Source of the DNA: Dactylosporangium sp. AC04546
Lineage (GTDB): Bacteria > Actinomycetota > Actinomycetes > Mycobacteriales > Micromonosporaceae
DNA: 53,140 bases
Direction: 5' to 3'
Assembly (NCBI RefSeq): GCF_022095675.1
Contig: NZ_JAHYSG010000086.1
Coordinates: forward strand, 1 to 53,140
In this document: piece after piece, positions 45,465-53,140 of the stretch
How positions within the stretch are numbered: position 1 is the first letter of the stretch
Layout of the letters: every line of letters begins with the position of its first letter
Program-made: the position numbers and the translations under genes
Notes under the pieces: generated by a model
Told to the model about the DNA's origin: nothing
What the model saw: only the letters and a program-made list of their open reading frames with translations
Databases searched by the model: none

Positions 45465-46334
45465 ATGGAGCTGCATCAGCTCGTGTACTTCGTCGCCGTG
45501 GCCGAGGAGGGTGGGTTCACGCGGGCCGCGCAGCGGCTACGCATCGCCCAGCCCGGGGTCAGTGCGCAGGTCAAGCGGCTCGAGCGGGAGCTCGGGCAGG
45601 CGCTGTTCGACCGGTCGGGGCGGGCCGTGCGGCTGACCGCGGCCGGGGAGGCCGTGCTGCCCTACGCTCGCGCGGCGTTGCAGGCGGTCGACGGTGCCCG
45701 GGAGGCCGTCGCCGCGCTCGCCGGGCTGGCCCGCGGGCGGGTCGCGATCGGAGCCGTCACCTCCCACGACGTCGACCTGCCGGGGCTGCTCGCGGGCTTC
45801 CACGAGCGCCACCCCGGCATCGAGGTGACGCTCGTCGAGGACAGCACCGAGCGGCTGGTCGCGGGGCTGCTCGACGGGCGGCTCGACGCGGCCGTCATCG
45901 CCTACGGCCCGCTGCCCGGCGGGCTGGGCGTGCACGTCGTCACCGACGAGGCGATCGACGCCGCCGTGTGGGACGGGCACGAGCTCGCCGGGCGGGAGTC
46001 CGTCGCGCTCGCCGAGCTGCGGGACCGGCCGCTCGTGTGCCTGCCGCGCGGGTCGGGCATCCGGGCGATCCTCGACTCGGCCTGTGCGGCGGCCGGGTTC
46101 GCGCCCAAGGTCGTGTTCGAGGCCGGGTCGCCCGGAGTGCTGGCCGACCTGGCGCTGCGGAGGCTCGGGATCGCGATCGTGCCCTCGTCGATCTCACGGC
46201 ACCGGGCCGGGCTGCGCGCATTGCGCATCACCGATCCCGCGCTACGCGGGCGGCTCGGGCTCGCCTGGCGCCTTGCCGGGCCGGCCGGGCCGGCGGCGGC
46301 CGCCTGGCTCGCGCACGCACGGGCGCGGCTGTAG
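45465..46334 (+). CDS. LysR family transcriptional regulator
   Basis: A 289-residue LTTR. The N-terminal helix-turn-helix is 'MELHQLVYFVAVAEEGGFTRAAQRLRIAQPGVSAQVKRLERELGQALFDRSGRAVRLTAAG' (residues 1-60). An effector domain follows (about 90-289) with 'GRVAIGAVTSHDVDLPGLLAGFHERHPGIEVTLVED'. ATG 45465 is preceded by TAGAAT. It is divergent from the SnoaL-like gene and convergent with the downstream SDR, so the SnoaL gene is the likely target. Inducer unknown. Confidence 0.93.
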   Translation: MELHQLVYFVAVAEEGGFTRAAQRLRIAQPGVSAQVKRLERELGQALFDRSGRAVRLTAAGEAVLPYARAALQAVDGAREAVAALAGLARGRVAIGAVTSHDVDLPGLLAGFHERHPGIEVTLVEDSTERLVAGLLDGRLDAAVIAYGPLPGGLGVHVVTDEAIDAAVWDGHELAGRESVALAELRDRPLVCLPRGSGIRAILDSACAAAGFAPKVVFEAGSPGVLADLALRRLGIAIVPSSISRHRAGLRALRITDPALRGRLGLAWRLAGPAGPAAAAWLAHARARL

Positions 46335-46339
46335 CCACG

Positions 46340-47041
46340 TCACCAGGGCACGGGCCCGTCCTCGTCGAAGAAGCCACCCGTCGGGCCGTCCGCGGGTAAG
46401 GTCGCCAGGCGCACCGCGGCGATCGCGCCCTGCGCCGGCGTGCGATAGCCGGAGTGGTGGTTGAGGTCGGTCGCGCAGTAGCCGGGGTCGGCCGCGTTGA
46501 CCTTGATCGGCGTGCCGCGCAGCTCGTTGGCGTATGACACCGTGACCGCGCTCAGCGCCGACTTCGAGGCGTTATAGGCCAGCAGCGGGTTCTGCGCGTA
46601 GACGTGCGCCGGGTCGGTCGTGAAGGCGAGCGAGCCCAAGCCGCTGCTGAGGTTGACGATGCGGCCGGCCGGCGAGCGGCGCAGGGCCGGCAGGAACGCG
46701 TTGGTGACGGCGACGACGCCCAGCACGTTGGTCTCGAAGGTCTCGCGCAGCATCTCCACCGGGGTGCCGCTGGGCGGGGCGCCCCGCTCCAGGAGGATGC
46801 CGGCGTTGTTGACGAGCACGTCGAGCTCATCGATCTCGGCCGCCAGCGCGGCGACCGACGCGGGGTCGGTCACGTCGAGCTGGACCGCGGTCCCGCCCAC
46901 GGCCTCGGCCGCCTCCTTGCCGCGCTGCGGGTCGCGGGCGGCGACCAGCACGGTCATGCCGTGGTCGGTGACGAGCGAACGCGCGATCTCGAACCCGATG
47001 CCCTTGTTGGCCCCCGTGACGAGAGCGATCCGGTTGGTCAT
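46340..47041 (-). CDS. short-chain dehydrogenase (carbonyl-reductase-like SDR)
   Basis: A 233-residue SDR with TGANKGIG at 8-15, NNAG (about 79-82), the catalytic Ser in 'NLSSGLGSL' and 'YNASKSA' (Tyr-x3-Lys). 'AARDP' after the second strand suggests NADP preference. The C-terminus 'PADGPTGGFFDEDGPVPW' matches a carbonyl-reductase subgroup common in actinobacteria. ATG 47041 was chosen; the frame is open to 47089. It is divergent from an MmyB-type regulator with a palindrome between them, an arrangement seen often in actinomycetes. Confidence 0.93.
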   Translation of the reverse strand: MTNRIALVTGANKGIGFEIARSLVTDHGMTVLVAARDPQRGKEAAEAVGGTAVQLDVTDPASVAALAAEIDELDVLVNNAGILLERGAPPSGTPVEMLRETFETNVLGVVAVTNAFLPALRRSPAGRIVNLSSGLGSLAFTTDPAHVYAQNPLLAYNASKSALSAVTVSYANELRGTPIKVNAADPGYCATDLNHHSGYRTPAQGAIAAVRLATLPADGPTGGFFDEDGPVPW

Positions 47042-47087
47042 GCGTCGAGCATTCACCGGCTGGGCGGAAAGTAGCAGGGGCCTGTCC

Positions 47088-47112
47088 AACCGGGGATCGG
47101 CGATCCCTGGTT
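47088..47112. promoter_or_regulatory. 25-bp palindromic operator candidate
   Basis: AACC then one base, GGGATC, the triplet GGC, GATCCC, one base, GGTT: 10 of 11 pairs per arm match, centred at 47100. It lies between the divergent SDR and XRE/MmyB genes, 31 bases before the regulator ATG and 47 bases from the SDR ATG. Binding by the MmyB-type protein is inferred from position. Confidence 0.6.
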
Positions 47113-47142
47113 ACGGTGCGGCGGATTCGGCAGCATGGTGGC

Positions 47143-47961
47143 ATGGACCGGGATCAGCTCGCGGAGTTCCTCAAGGGCCGCCGGGCGCGCGTGCGGCCGG
47201 CCGACGCGGGGCTGCCCGACGGCGGGCGGCGGCGGACCCCCGGGCTGCGCCGCGAGGAGGTCGCCCGGCTCGCCGGCATCTCCGTCGACTATTACGCGCG
47301 GCTGGAGCAGGGCCGCGGCCCGCGCCCGTCGCGGCACGTCCTGGCGGCGCTGGCCCGGGCGCTGCGCCTGTTCGACGACGAGCGCGACTATCTGTTCCAG
47401 GTGGCCGGCGAGCAACCCGGCCCGCCCGCCGGGCCGAGCGCCGTCGTCTCCCCCGGCATCCGCCACCTGCTGGACCGGCTCGACGACACGCCGGCGTTCG
47501 TGATCGACGCGAAGTACGAGTTGCTCGCGTGGAACCGGATGGCCGTGCGGCTCATGGGCGACCCCGACGCGCACGGACGCAACCTGATCTGGAACGCGTT
47601 CTGCGGCCCGTGGCCGCTCGACGCCGACTCGCCGCCGGAGGCGCAGGCGTTCGCCGACGAGTGCGTGGCCGACCTGCGGGCGGCGTCCGTGCGATATCCG
47701 GGCGACCCCGGCATCCGCTCGCTCATCGCCCGGCTGCGCGCGGCCAGCCCGGAGTTCGTGCGGCGGTGGGACGAGCACCGGGTGTGCGTGCGGCGGACCA
47801 CGCTGAAGACCGTGCGGCACCCGGTCTTCGGCGAGCTGGTCCTGGAGTGCCAGGTGCTGCACGCCGACGAGCAGGGCCAGCGCGTGGTCTTCTATACGGC
47901 CGCGCCGGGCTCCCCGACCGCGTCGGTGCTGTGCGGACTGCGCGAGGCGGTCGTCGCGTAG
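47143..47961 (+). CDS. XRE family regulator with MmyB-like ligand domain
   Basis: A 272-residue regulator. The helix-turn-helix is at about 30-65 ('TPGLRREEVARLAGISVDYYARLEQGRGPRPSRHVLAALARALRLFDDERDYLF'). The MmyB-like domain follows (about 95-265), with 'PAFVIDAKYELLAWNRMAVRLMGDP' and 'VFGELVLECQVL'. In this family the C-terminal PAS-like domain binds a fatty acid or similar small hydrophobic ligand, and such regulators typically control an adjacent divergent SDR. ATG 47143 was chosen; the frame is open to 47116. Its 3' end overlaps the following convergent gene by 70 bases. Confidence 0.93.
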   Translation: MDRDQLAEFLKGRRARVRPADAGLPDGGRRRTPGLRREEVARLAGISVDYYARLEQGRGPRPSRHVLAALARALRLFDDERDYLFQVAGEQPGPPAGPSAVVSPGIRHLLDRLDDTPAFVIDAKYELLAWNRMAVRLMGDPDAHGRNLIWNAFCGPWPLDADSPPEAQAFADECVADLRAASVRYPGDPGIRSLIARLRAASPEFVRRWDEHRVCVRRTTLKTVRHPVFGELVLECQVLHADEQGQRVVFYTAAPGSPTASVLCGLREAVVA

Positions 47962-48431
47962 GCCGACGCCTTCTCCGACTCCCGGGCGAAGCGGCCGCTC
48001 AGCAGGCCGGCCTGCCGGGCCAGCGCGCCGACGACCGCGGGCACCAGCGGCAGCAGCCAGTCGGCGACGAGCCCGCGCGCCGGCAGATGCGCGATCGTGA
48101 GCACGGCCAGGGCCGCGACGCCGCCCTGCACAAGGCCGCGCCAGGTTGCCCTTCCCGACGCGCCGATCGCCTCGCGGCGGCCCTTGTCGAAGGCCTTGTC
48201 GTCGAGCGCCCGCAGGTCGCGCCGGCCGAGGTTGAAGCCGACCACGCCGGTCAGCACCGTGAGGCCGAGCACGGCGGCGGTCAGGGTGCTGCGGGTGACG
48301 AGGTAGCTGAGGCCGAAGACGCAGGCGCCGGCGCCGACCGCGAGCAGGGCGCGCAGCCAGTCCTTCTTCTCGCCGGGGTACCAGTAGTAGCGGGTGCTGT
48401 TCGGCGACAGCTGCCTGACGATCTGGCCCAT
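47892..48431 (-). CDS. hypothetical four-TM membrane protein
   Basis: About 179 residues from ATG 48431. The N-terminus 'MGQIVRQLSPNSTRYYWYPGEKKDWLRALLAVGAG' leads to four hydrophobic helices (about 25-42, 48-66, 95-113 and 120-138), with a basic loop 'RRDLRALDDKAFDKGRREAIGASGRATWRG' in the middle. I do not recognise the family. In-frame ATGs exist at 48440 and 48476. Its last 70 bases overlap the 3' end of the XRE gene on the opposite strand, so the C-terminal residues are constrained by both genes. Confidence 0.7.
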   Translation of the reverse strand: MGQIVRQLSPNSTRYYWYPGEKKDWLRALLAVGAGACVFGLSYLVTRSTLTAAVLGLTVLTGVVGFNLGRRDLRALDDKAFDKGRREAIGASGRATWRGLVQGGVAALAVLTIAHLPARGLVADWLLPLVPAVVGALARQAGLLSGRFARESEKASAYATTASRSPHSTDAVGEPGAAV

Positions 48432-48512
48432 GCGGAGCATCCCATCCGTCGGCTCAAGCGGGTCCCTGGTGATCATCCGCCATGGCCGGGCGATCTGTGG
48501 GGGAATCGCCGC

Positions 48513-49352
48513 TCAGAACAGCACCGTGGCGAAGGTTCCTACCTGCTGAAACCCGCAGCGCTCGTACACCCTGCGGGCGGGGGTGTTGTAGTCGTTGACA
48601 TACAGGCTGACGGACGGCGCCACCCGGCGCAACGCGTCGCGGACGACCGCCGCGATCCCGCCCCGCGCGACGCCCCGGCCCCGCCACTCCGGCGCCGTCC
48701 ACACGCCCTGGATCTGGGCCGTGTGCCGGGTTACGACGGCGAGCTCGGCCTTGAAGATCACCTGGCCGTTGACGATCCGGGCGTAGGCGCGGCGTGCCCG
48801 CACGAGCTCCGCCACGCGGTCACGGTACGACCGCTCGCCTCCGTCGACGGTCGGCGACACGCCGACCTCCTCGGTGTACATCGCCACCGCGGCGGGGAAC
48901 AGCAGGTCGATCTCGTCCGGACGCACGAGTCGTACCCCAGGATCGGCGGGCACCGGCGCGAGCGTGGACGTCGCCATGAGCGGCTGGTCGGGCCGCACGT
49001 CACGGGACGGCCCCCAGCTCGGCCCGAGCCGCTCCCAGAGGCCGAGCACAGCGTCGGCCGAGCCCACGATCGAGGAGCAGCCGCGCGGCTCGTTGACGAC
49101 CATCTCGGCGAACGCGGCGACGGCGGCCGGGGTGGCGTGCACCGGGATCAAGTTCGCGCCGAGCCAGCAGAGCGACTCCAGGTGGCGGCGCGAACCGTAG
49201 CCGAAGATCCGGGCGTCCTGACGCCACCAGGCGAGCCCGGCCATCGAAATCCGCTCGGCGACCTGGGCACCACCAAACGGGTCCTGGTCGAGCAGTCGCT
49301 CGACCGAACCACGCTCAGCGTCGCCGAGGAGCCGCGCCGCCACCGTCAGCAT
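48513..49352 (-). CDS. DUF4081/GNAT N-acetyltransferase
   Basis: A 279-residue protein with an N-terminal DUF4081-type domain (about 1-125: 'FGGAQVAERISMAGLAWWRQDARIFGYGSRRHLESLCWLGANLIPV') and a C-terminal GNAT domain (about 140-279). The acetyl-CoA loop is 'VWTAPEWRGRGVARGGIAAVVRDAL', followed by 'SLYVNDYNTPARRVYERCGFQQVGTF'. Proteins of this architecture sit beside ispG in many actinobacteria, as here (50 bases downstream of ispG). Substrate unknown; a role in isoprenoid metabolism has not been established. Confidence 0.9.
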   Translation of the reverse strand: MLTVAARLLGDAERGSVERLLDQDPFGGAQVAERISMAGLAWWRQDARIFGYGSRRHLESLCWLGANLIPVHATPAAVAAFAEMVVNEPRGCSSIVGSADAVLGLWERLGPSWGPSRDVRPDQPLMATSTLAPVPADPGVRLVRPDEIDLLFPAAVAMYTEEVGVSPTVDGGERSYRDRVAELVRARRAYARIVNGQVIFKAELAVVTRHTAQIQGVWTAPEWRGRGVARGGIAAVVRDALRRVAPSVSLYVNDYNTPARRVYERCGFQQVGTFATVLF

Positions 49353-49402
49353 GCGTACAAGCCTGCCAGATCAGCGGGAATGTGGCTGCACATACCCTCG
49401 CG

Positions 49403-50569
49403 TCAGTGAACGGTCACCGAGGGGCCGACGCCGCGCAGCTCCTCGGGCAGCTCAACGCCCATCTCGTCGGCCAGGCGCAGCGCCTCCTCGACGAGCGTCT
49501 CGACGATCTGCGACTCGGGCACGGTCTTGATGACCTGACCCTTGACGAAGATCTGGCCCTTGCCGTTGCCGGACGCGACGCCGAGGTCGGCCTCGCGGGC
49601 CTCACCGGGGCCGTTGACGACGCAGCCCATGACCGCGACCCGCAGCGGGGCCGGGAAGCCGTCGAGCGCGGCGTGGACCTGGTCGGCCAGCGTGTACACG
49701 TCGACCTGGGCACGGCCGCAGGACGGGCAGGAGACGATCTCCAGGCCGCGCTCGCGCAGCCCGAGGGCCTCCAGGATGGCCTGGCCGACCTTGATCTCCT
49801 CGACCGGCGGCGCCGACAGCGACACCCGGATCGTGTCGCCGATGCCCTCGGCGAGCAGCGCGCCGAACGCGACCGACGACTTGATCGTGCCCTGGAATGC
49901 CGGGCCGGCCTCGGTCACGCCGAGGTGCAGCGGGTAGTCGCACCGCTCGGCCAGCTGGCGGTAGGCGCGGATCATCACGACCGGGTCGTTGTGCTTGACG
50001 CTGATCTTGATGTCGCGGAAGCCGTGCTCCTCGAACAGCGAGCACTCCCACAGCGCCGACTCGACGAGCGCCTCGGCGGTCGCCTTACCGTGCTTCTCCA
50101 GCAGGCGCTTGTCCAGCGAGCCGGCGTTGACCCCGATCCGGATCGGGATGCCCGCGTCCGAGGCCGCCCTGGCGATCTCCTTGACCTTGTCGTCGAACTG
50201 CCGGATGTTGCCCGGGTTGACCCGCACCGCGGCGCAGCCGGCGTCGATCGCCGCGAAGACGTACTTCGGCTGGAAGTGGATGTCGGCGATGACCGGGATC
50301 TGCGACTTCTTGGCGATCGCCGGCAGCGCCTCCACGTCGTCCTGGCTCGGCACCGCGACGCGCACGATCTGGCAGCCGGACGCGGTCAGCTCGGCGATCT
50401 GCTGCAGGGTCTTGTTGATGTCGGCGGTGAGGGTGGTCGTCATCGACTGGACCGAGATCGGCGCCCCGCCGCCGACCGGCACCGAGCCGACCATGAGCTG
50501 ACGGGACTTCCGGCGCGGCGCCAGCGCGGGCGGAGGCACGGTGGGCAGGCCAAGGCTGACTGCGGTCAT
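49403..50569 (-). CDS. ispG: 4-hydroxy-3-methylbut-2-enyl-diphosphate synthase
   Basis: A 388-residue [4Fe-4S] enzyme converting MEcPP to HMBPP in the methylerythritol phosphate pathway. The TIM-barrel domain opens with '[39 protein letters not shown]'. The cluster ligands C281, C284 (SCPSCGR) and C316 (GCVVNGPGE) are intact, with E323 as the fourth ligand position. ATG 50569 lies 12 bases downstream of the rip stop, so it is in the dxr-rip-ispG operon, the standard actinobacterial order. Confidence 0.97.
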   Translation of the reverse strand: MTAVSLGLPTVPPPALAPRRKSRQLMVGSVPVGGGAPISVQSMTTTLTADINKTLQQIAELTASGCQIVRVAVPSQDDVEALPAIAKKSQIPVIADIHFQPKYVFAAIDAGCAAVRVNPGNIRQFDDKVKEIARAASDAGIPIRIGVNAGSLDKRLLEKHGKATAEALVESALWECSLFEEHGFRDIKISVKHNDPVVMIRAYRQLAERCDYPLHLGVTEAGPAFQGTIKSSVAFGALLAEGIGDTIRVSLSAPPVEEIKVGQAILEALGLRERGLEIVSCPSCGRAQVDVYTLADQVHAALDGFPAPLRVAVMGCVVNGPGEAREADLGVASGNGKGQIFVKGQVIKTVPESQIVETLVEEALRLADEMGVELPEELRGVGPSVTVH

Positions 50570-50581
50570 GAAAGGGCGCCC

Positions 50582-51871
50582 CTACTTGAGCGAGATCGGG
50601 TTGACGAAGTCGGCCGTCACCGTCAACAGGACGAAGACGCCGAGGACACCGATCACGGCCAGCGTGATCGGCGCCAGCTTGTAGTAGTCGACGCGGCCCG
50701 GGTCGGGACGGCCGCGCTTCGCGGCGAGCCACGAGCGCACGCGCTCGAACCAGGCGATGGCGATGTGGCCGCCGTCCATCGGCAGCAACGGGAACAGGTT
50801 GAAGATGCCGAAGAACAGGTTCAGCGTAGCGAACAGCGACAGCAGCGACGCCCAGTCGCCGAGCTCGAACAGCTCGCCGCCGATCCGGCTGGCGCCGACG
50901 ACGCTCACCGGCGTCTCCGGGTCGCGCTGCTCGCCGAAGATCGCCTTGAACAGGTTCGGGACCTTCTCCGGAATGTCCTTGAACGACGCGAACGTGCGCT
51001 CGACCAGGGTCGCCGTCACCGAGAACGTCTGGCCGACGCCGTCGACGGCGCCGTAGCGGTACACCGGCAGGTCGGAGTTGCGGATGTCGACCTGGATGCC
51101 GAGCAGGCCGCCGCGCTCGAGGTCGGCCGCCGTGACCTCGTCGGCCGGCTTGCTGACCTTCACGCGCTCGGCCTCGGGGATGCTGGCGCTACCGCTGAGC
51201 AGCTGGTCGCCGCGCTTGTACTGCACCTCGACGGTCTTGTTGACCGAGTTCTTGAGCACGTCACGCAGCTGCTGGTTGCCGCCGATGGCCTGGCCGTCGA
51301 CGGAGACGATGATGTCGCCGGGCTGGAGGCCGAGCTGCGCCGCCGGGCTCTTCGGGTCGGTCGCCGGGTCGCACGCCTTCTGGGTGCCGGTCGACGGGTC
51401 GTACACATACTTGGGGCTGACGCACTGAGCCACCGCACCCACGCGGACCGGCACCTCGTTGGCCTTCGTCCCGTCGGGGACGCCCACGAACGAGAACAGC
51501 ACCCACAACGTCACCAGCGCGAGCGCGAAGTGGGTGATCGACCCCGCGGACATCACGATCGTCCGCTTCCACACCGGGTATCGCCACATGGCCTTCGGAT
51601 CATCGGCGCCGGGGCGGCCGGTCTCCGGGTCGATGTCCTCTTCCTGCGGCGTCATGCCGGTGATCTTCACGAAGGCGCCGAACGGCAGGGCCTTGAGACC
51701 GTATTCAACGCCTTTACGCTTGAACGCGAAGATGGTCGGGCCGAAGCCGATGAAGAAGCGGGTGACCTTCATCCCGAACGCGCGGGCCGACCACATGTGA
51801 CCGGCTTCGTGCAGCGCAACGGCGACCAGAATGCCGAGGGCAAACAGGATGATCCCCAACGCGAACGCCAT
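50582..51871 (-). CDS. rip: site-2 (M50) intramembrane metalloprotease
   Basis: A 429-residue membrane protease (RseP/Rip1 type) that cleaves anti-sigma factors within the membrane. The zinc motif HEAGH is at 21-25 in the first helix; the second zinc site is 'LFPLLPMDGGHIA' (about 355-367). A PDZ domain lies between them (about 175-250, with 'AAQLGLQPGDIIVSVDGQAIGG'). About four membrane helices in total. ATG 51871 overlaps the dxr stop by one base (TGATG). Between dxr and ispG, as in mycobacteria. Confidence 0.95.
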   Translation of the reverse strand: MAFALGIILFALGILVAVALHEAGHMWSARAFGMKVTRFFIGFGPTIFAFKRKGVEYGLKALPFGAFVKITGMTPQEEDIDPETGRPGADDPKAMWRYPVWKRTIVMSAGSITHFALALVTLWVLFSFVGVPDGTKANEVPVRVGAVAQCVSPKYVYDPSTGTQKACDPATDPKSPAAQLGLQPGDIIVSVDGQAIGGNQQLRDVLKNSVNKTVEVQYKRGDQLLSGSASIPEAERVKVSKPADEVTAADLERGGLLGIQVDIRNSDLPVYRYGAVDGVGQTFSVTATLVERTFASFKDIPEKVPNLFKAIFGEQRDPETPVSVVGASRIGGELFELGDWASLLSLFATLNLFFGIFNLFPLLPMDGGHIAIAWFERVRSWLAAKRGRPDPGRVDYYKLAPITLAVIGVLGVFVLLTVTADFVNPISLK

Positions 51872-53073
51872 CAGGCCCCTCTCTCGTTCGCGATGATCTC
51901 GCGCGCGGACGCTCGCGCCCAGGATTCGGCGGCGAGCACGTCATCGACGGTACCTGGTTCGGCGAAATCCGGTGCGGCGGCAAGCACCCGCTCCAACGTC
52001 TCGACGATGCCGAGGAACGGAAGGTCACCGGCTGTGAACGCGGCCACACACTCCTCGTTGGCCGCGTTGTAGATCGCCGGCCGGCACCGCCCGGCCTCGC
52101 CGGCCGCTTTCGCCAGCCTGACCGCCGGGAACGCGTCGTCGTCGAGCGGCCGCAGCTCCCACGTGTGGGCCTTGGTCCAGTCGACGCCCGTCGCCGCGTC
52201 GGGCACCCTCTCCGGCCACCCGAGCGCGAGCGCGATCGGCAACCGCATGTCGGGCGGGCTGCACTGCGCGAGCGTCGACCCGTCCACGAACTCGACCATC
52301 GAGTGGATCACCGATTGCGGGTGCACCATGACGTGAATGTCTGCGTACGGGACGTTGAACAGTTCGTGCGCCTCGATCACCTCGAGCGCCTTGTTCACGA
52401 GCGTCGCGCTGTTGATCGTCACGACCGGCCCCATGTCCCAGGTCGGATGAGCGAGCGCCTCTTGTACCGTCACGTGCTCGAGCTCCTCCCGGCGTCGCCC
52501 GCGGAACGCCCCGCCGGAGGCCGTGAGGATGAGCTTCTTGACCTCGCTCCGGCTGCCCGCCCGGAGCGCCTGGGCGAGCGCCGAGTGCTCGGAGTCGACG
52601 GGCACGATCTGCCCCGGCCTGGCCACGCTTCGCACCAGGGGCCCACCGGCAACGAGCGACTCCTTGTTCGCCAGCGCGAGGGTCCGCCCGGCCTTGAGCG
52701 CGGCCAGCGTGGGCGCCAGCCCGAGCGACCCGACAACACCGTTGAGAACGGTGTCGCAGGGCCACTCGGCCAGCTCGGTCATGGCGTCGGGCCCGGCCAG
52801 GATCTTGGGAAGCTTGAAGTCGCCGGTGGCCCACCCGCGCCGGCTCGCCTCGGCGTAGAAGGCAAGCTGCAGGTCCTGGGCGACGCTGGCCCTGGCCACG
52901 CCGACGACGTCGACGCCGAGCTCGAGCGCCTGCTGCGCGAGCAGCCCGACGTTCCCGCCACCGGCCCCGATCCCGACGACCCGGAACCGGTCGGCGTTAC
53001 GCCGGACGATGTCGATGGCCTGCGTGCCGATCGACCCGGTGGAACCGAGGAGCACGATCTCGCGGGGGTTCAC
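51871..53073 (-). CDS. dxr: 1-deoxy-D-xylulose-5-phosphate reductoisomerase
   Basis: A 400-residue NADPH-dependent enzyme that rearranges and reduces DXP to MEP, the committed step of the MEP isoprenoid pathway and the fosmidomycin target. The NADPH motif GSTGSIG is at 10-16. The metal ligands D160 and E162 are in '[13 protein letters not shown]', and '[33 protein letters not shown]' is the substrate loop. GTG 53073 follows an AAGAAT box by six bases, so the operon mRNA is probably leaderless. Confidence 0.97.
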   Translation of the reverse strand: MNPREIVLLGSTGSIGTQAIDIVRRNADRFRVVGIGAGGGNVGLLAQQALELGVDVVGVARASVAQDLQLAFYAEASRRGWATGDFKLPKILAGPDAMTELAEWPCDTVLNGVVGSLGLAPTLAALKAGRTLALANKESLVAGGPLVRSVARPGQIVPVDSEHSALAQALRAGSRSEVKKLILTASGGAFRGRRREELEHVTVQEALAHPTWDMGPVVTINSATLVNKALEVIEAHELFNVPYADIHVMVHPQSVIHSMVEFVDGSTLAQCSPPDMRLPIALALGWPERVPDAATGVDWTKAHTWELRPLDDDAFPAVRLAKAAGEAGRCRPAIYNAANEECVAAFTAGDLPFLGIVETLERVLAAAPDFAEPGTVDDVLAAESWARASAREIIANERGA

Positions 53074-53079
53074 ACCCCC

Positions 53080-53085
53080 ATTCTT
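53080..53085 (-). promoter_or_regulatory. leaderless -10 box of dxr
   Basis: AAGAAT on the minus strand, six bases before GTG 53073. Confidence 0.45.
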
Positions 53086-53140
53086 TCAGGCCCCGGATAA
53101 CCCCTTCCGCCCCGTCACACCATCTCCCCACACCCCACAC
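53086..53140. other. right edge, no gene seen
   Basis: C-rich sequence upstream of dxr running to the window end; any -35 of the dxr promoter would lie here. No coding feature seen. Confidence 0.45.

Noticed and set aside
45440..46399. 319-codon frame overlapping the LysR gene
   Set aside because: Same strand but other frame, Arg/Gly/Ala low complexity; the LysR helix-turn-helix is clear in the chosen frame.
49382..52072. 896-codon plus-strand frame opposite ispG and rip
   Set aside because: Shadow frame; both genes on the minus strand have complete catalytic motifs.

Overview
This window is high-GC (roughly 70%) chromosomal DNA from an actinomycete. The gene orders dxr–rip–ispG, rimP–nusA–ylxR–infB–rbfA–nrnA–truB–ribF–rpsO–pnp–M16–dapB and dapA–rnj–ftsK, the F420-type oxidoreductase, and the many leaderless starts preceded by a TAGGCT-like -10 box all point there. 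Micromonosporaceae is my best guess at family, but that is an inference. Almost everything is transcribed from the minus strand. I saw no rRNA or tRNA gene, CRISPR array, transposase, integrase or prophage gene.

Layout, left to right. 88-9753: ftsK, a DUF2784 membrane protein, RNase J and dapA form one operon read right to left. They are followed by thyX, a DUF2752 membrane protein, a YcaQ-like DNA glycosylase and a GT87 mannosyltransferase. 9885-18379: a lone plus-strand acetyltransferase, then dapB, an M16 peptidase, pnp, rpsO and ribF, a divergent HAD phosphatase, and truB. 18391-24432: a DUF3626 protein, a MATE exporter, a gene-poor stretch with candidate small ORFs, two small membrane proteins, nrnA, rbfA, a DUF503 protein and a hypothetical protein. 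24536-32474: infB, ylxR, nusA, rimP, then a lipoprotein plus ferritin-like pair convergent with a VIT1-family transporter, and map.

33074-44914 is the accessory-type block. A leftward set encodes a choline-kinase-like phosphotransferase, APC amine/amino-acid permease, GntR/FadR regulator, glutamine-synthetase-like ligase, aldehyde dehydrogenase, short-chain dehydrogenase, two PuuD-type class-I amidotransferase-fold hydrolases and an F420-type LLM oxidoreductase. A divergent dimethylglycine/sarcosine-dehydrogenase-like flavoprotein starts from the same intergenic region. Uptake, gamma-glutamylation, oxidation, aldehyde oxidation and release of glutamate are all represented, so this looks like a variant gamma-glutamylated amine (polyamine or ethanolamine) catabolic locus. 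The canonical PuuB oxidase is absent and may be replaced by the divergent flavoprotein.

45056-53073: a SnoaL-like protein, a LysR regulator, a short-chain dehydrogenase divergent from an MmyB-type regulator with a strong palindrome between them, a membrane protein, a DUF4081/GNAT protein, and the isoprenoid/protease genes ispG, rip and dxr.

The most interesting non-standard signals are small: a 34-aa ORF with a good Shine-Dalgarno site and its own long hairpin, a 15-aa ORF with a near-perfect Shine-Dalgarno site, several long inverted repeats at gene ends, and the palindromic operator candidate at 47088-47112.
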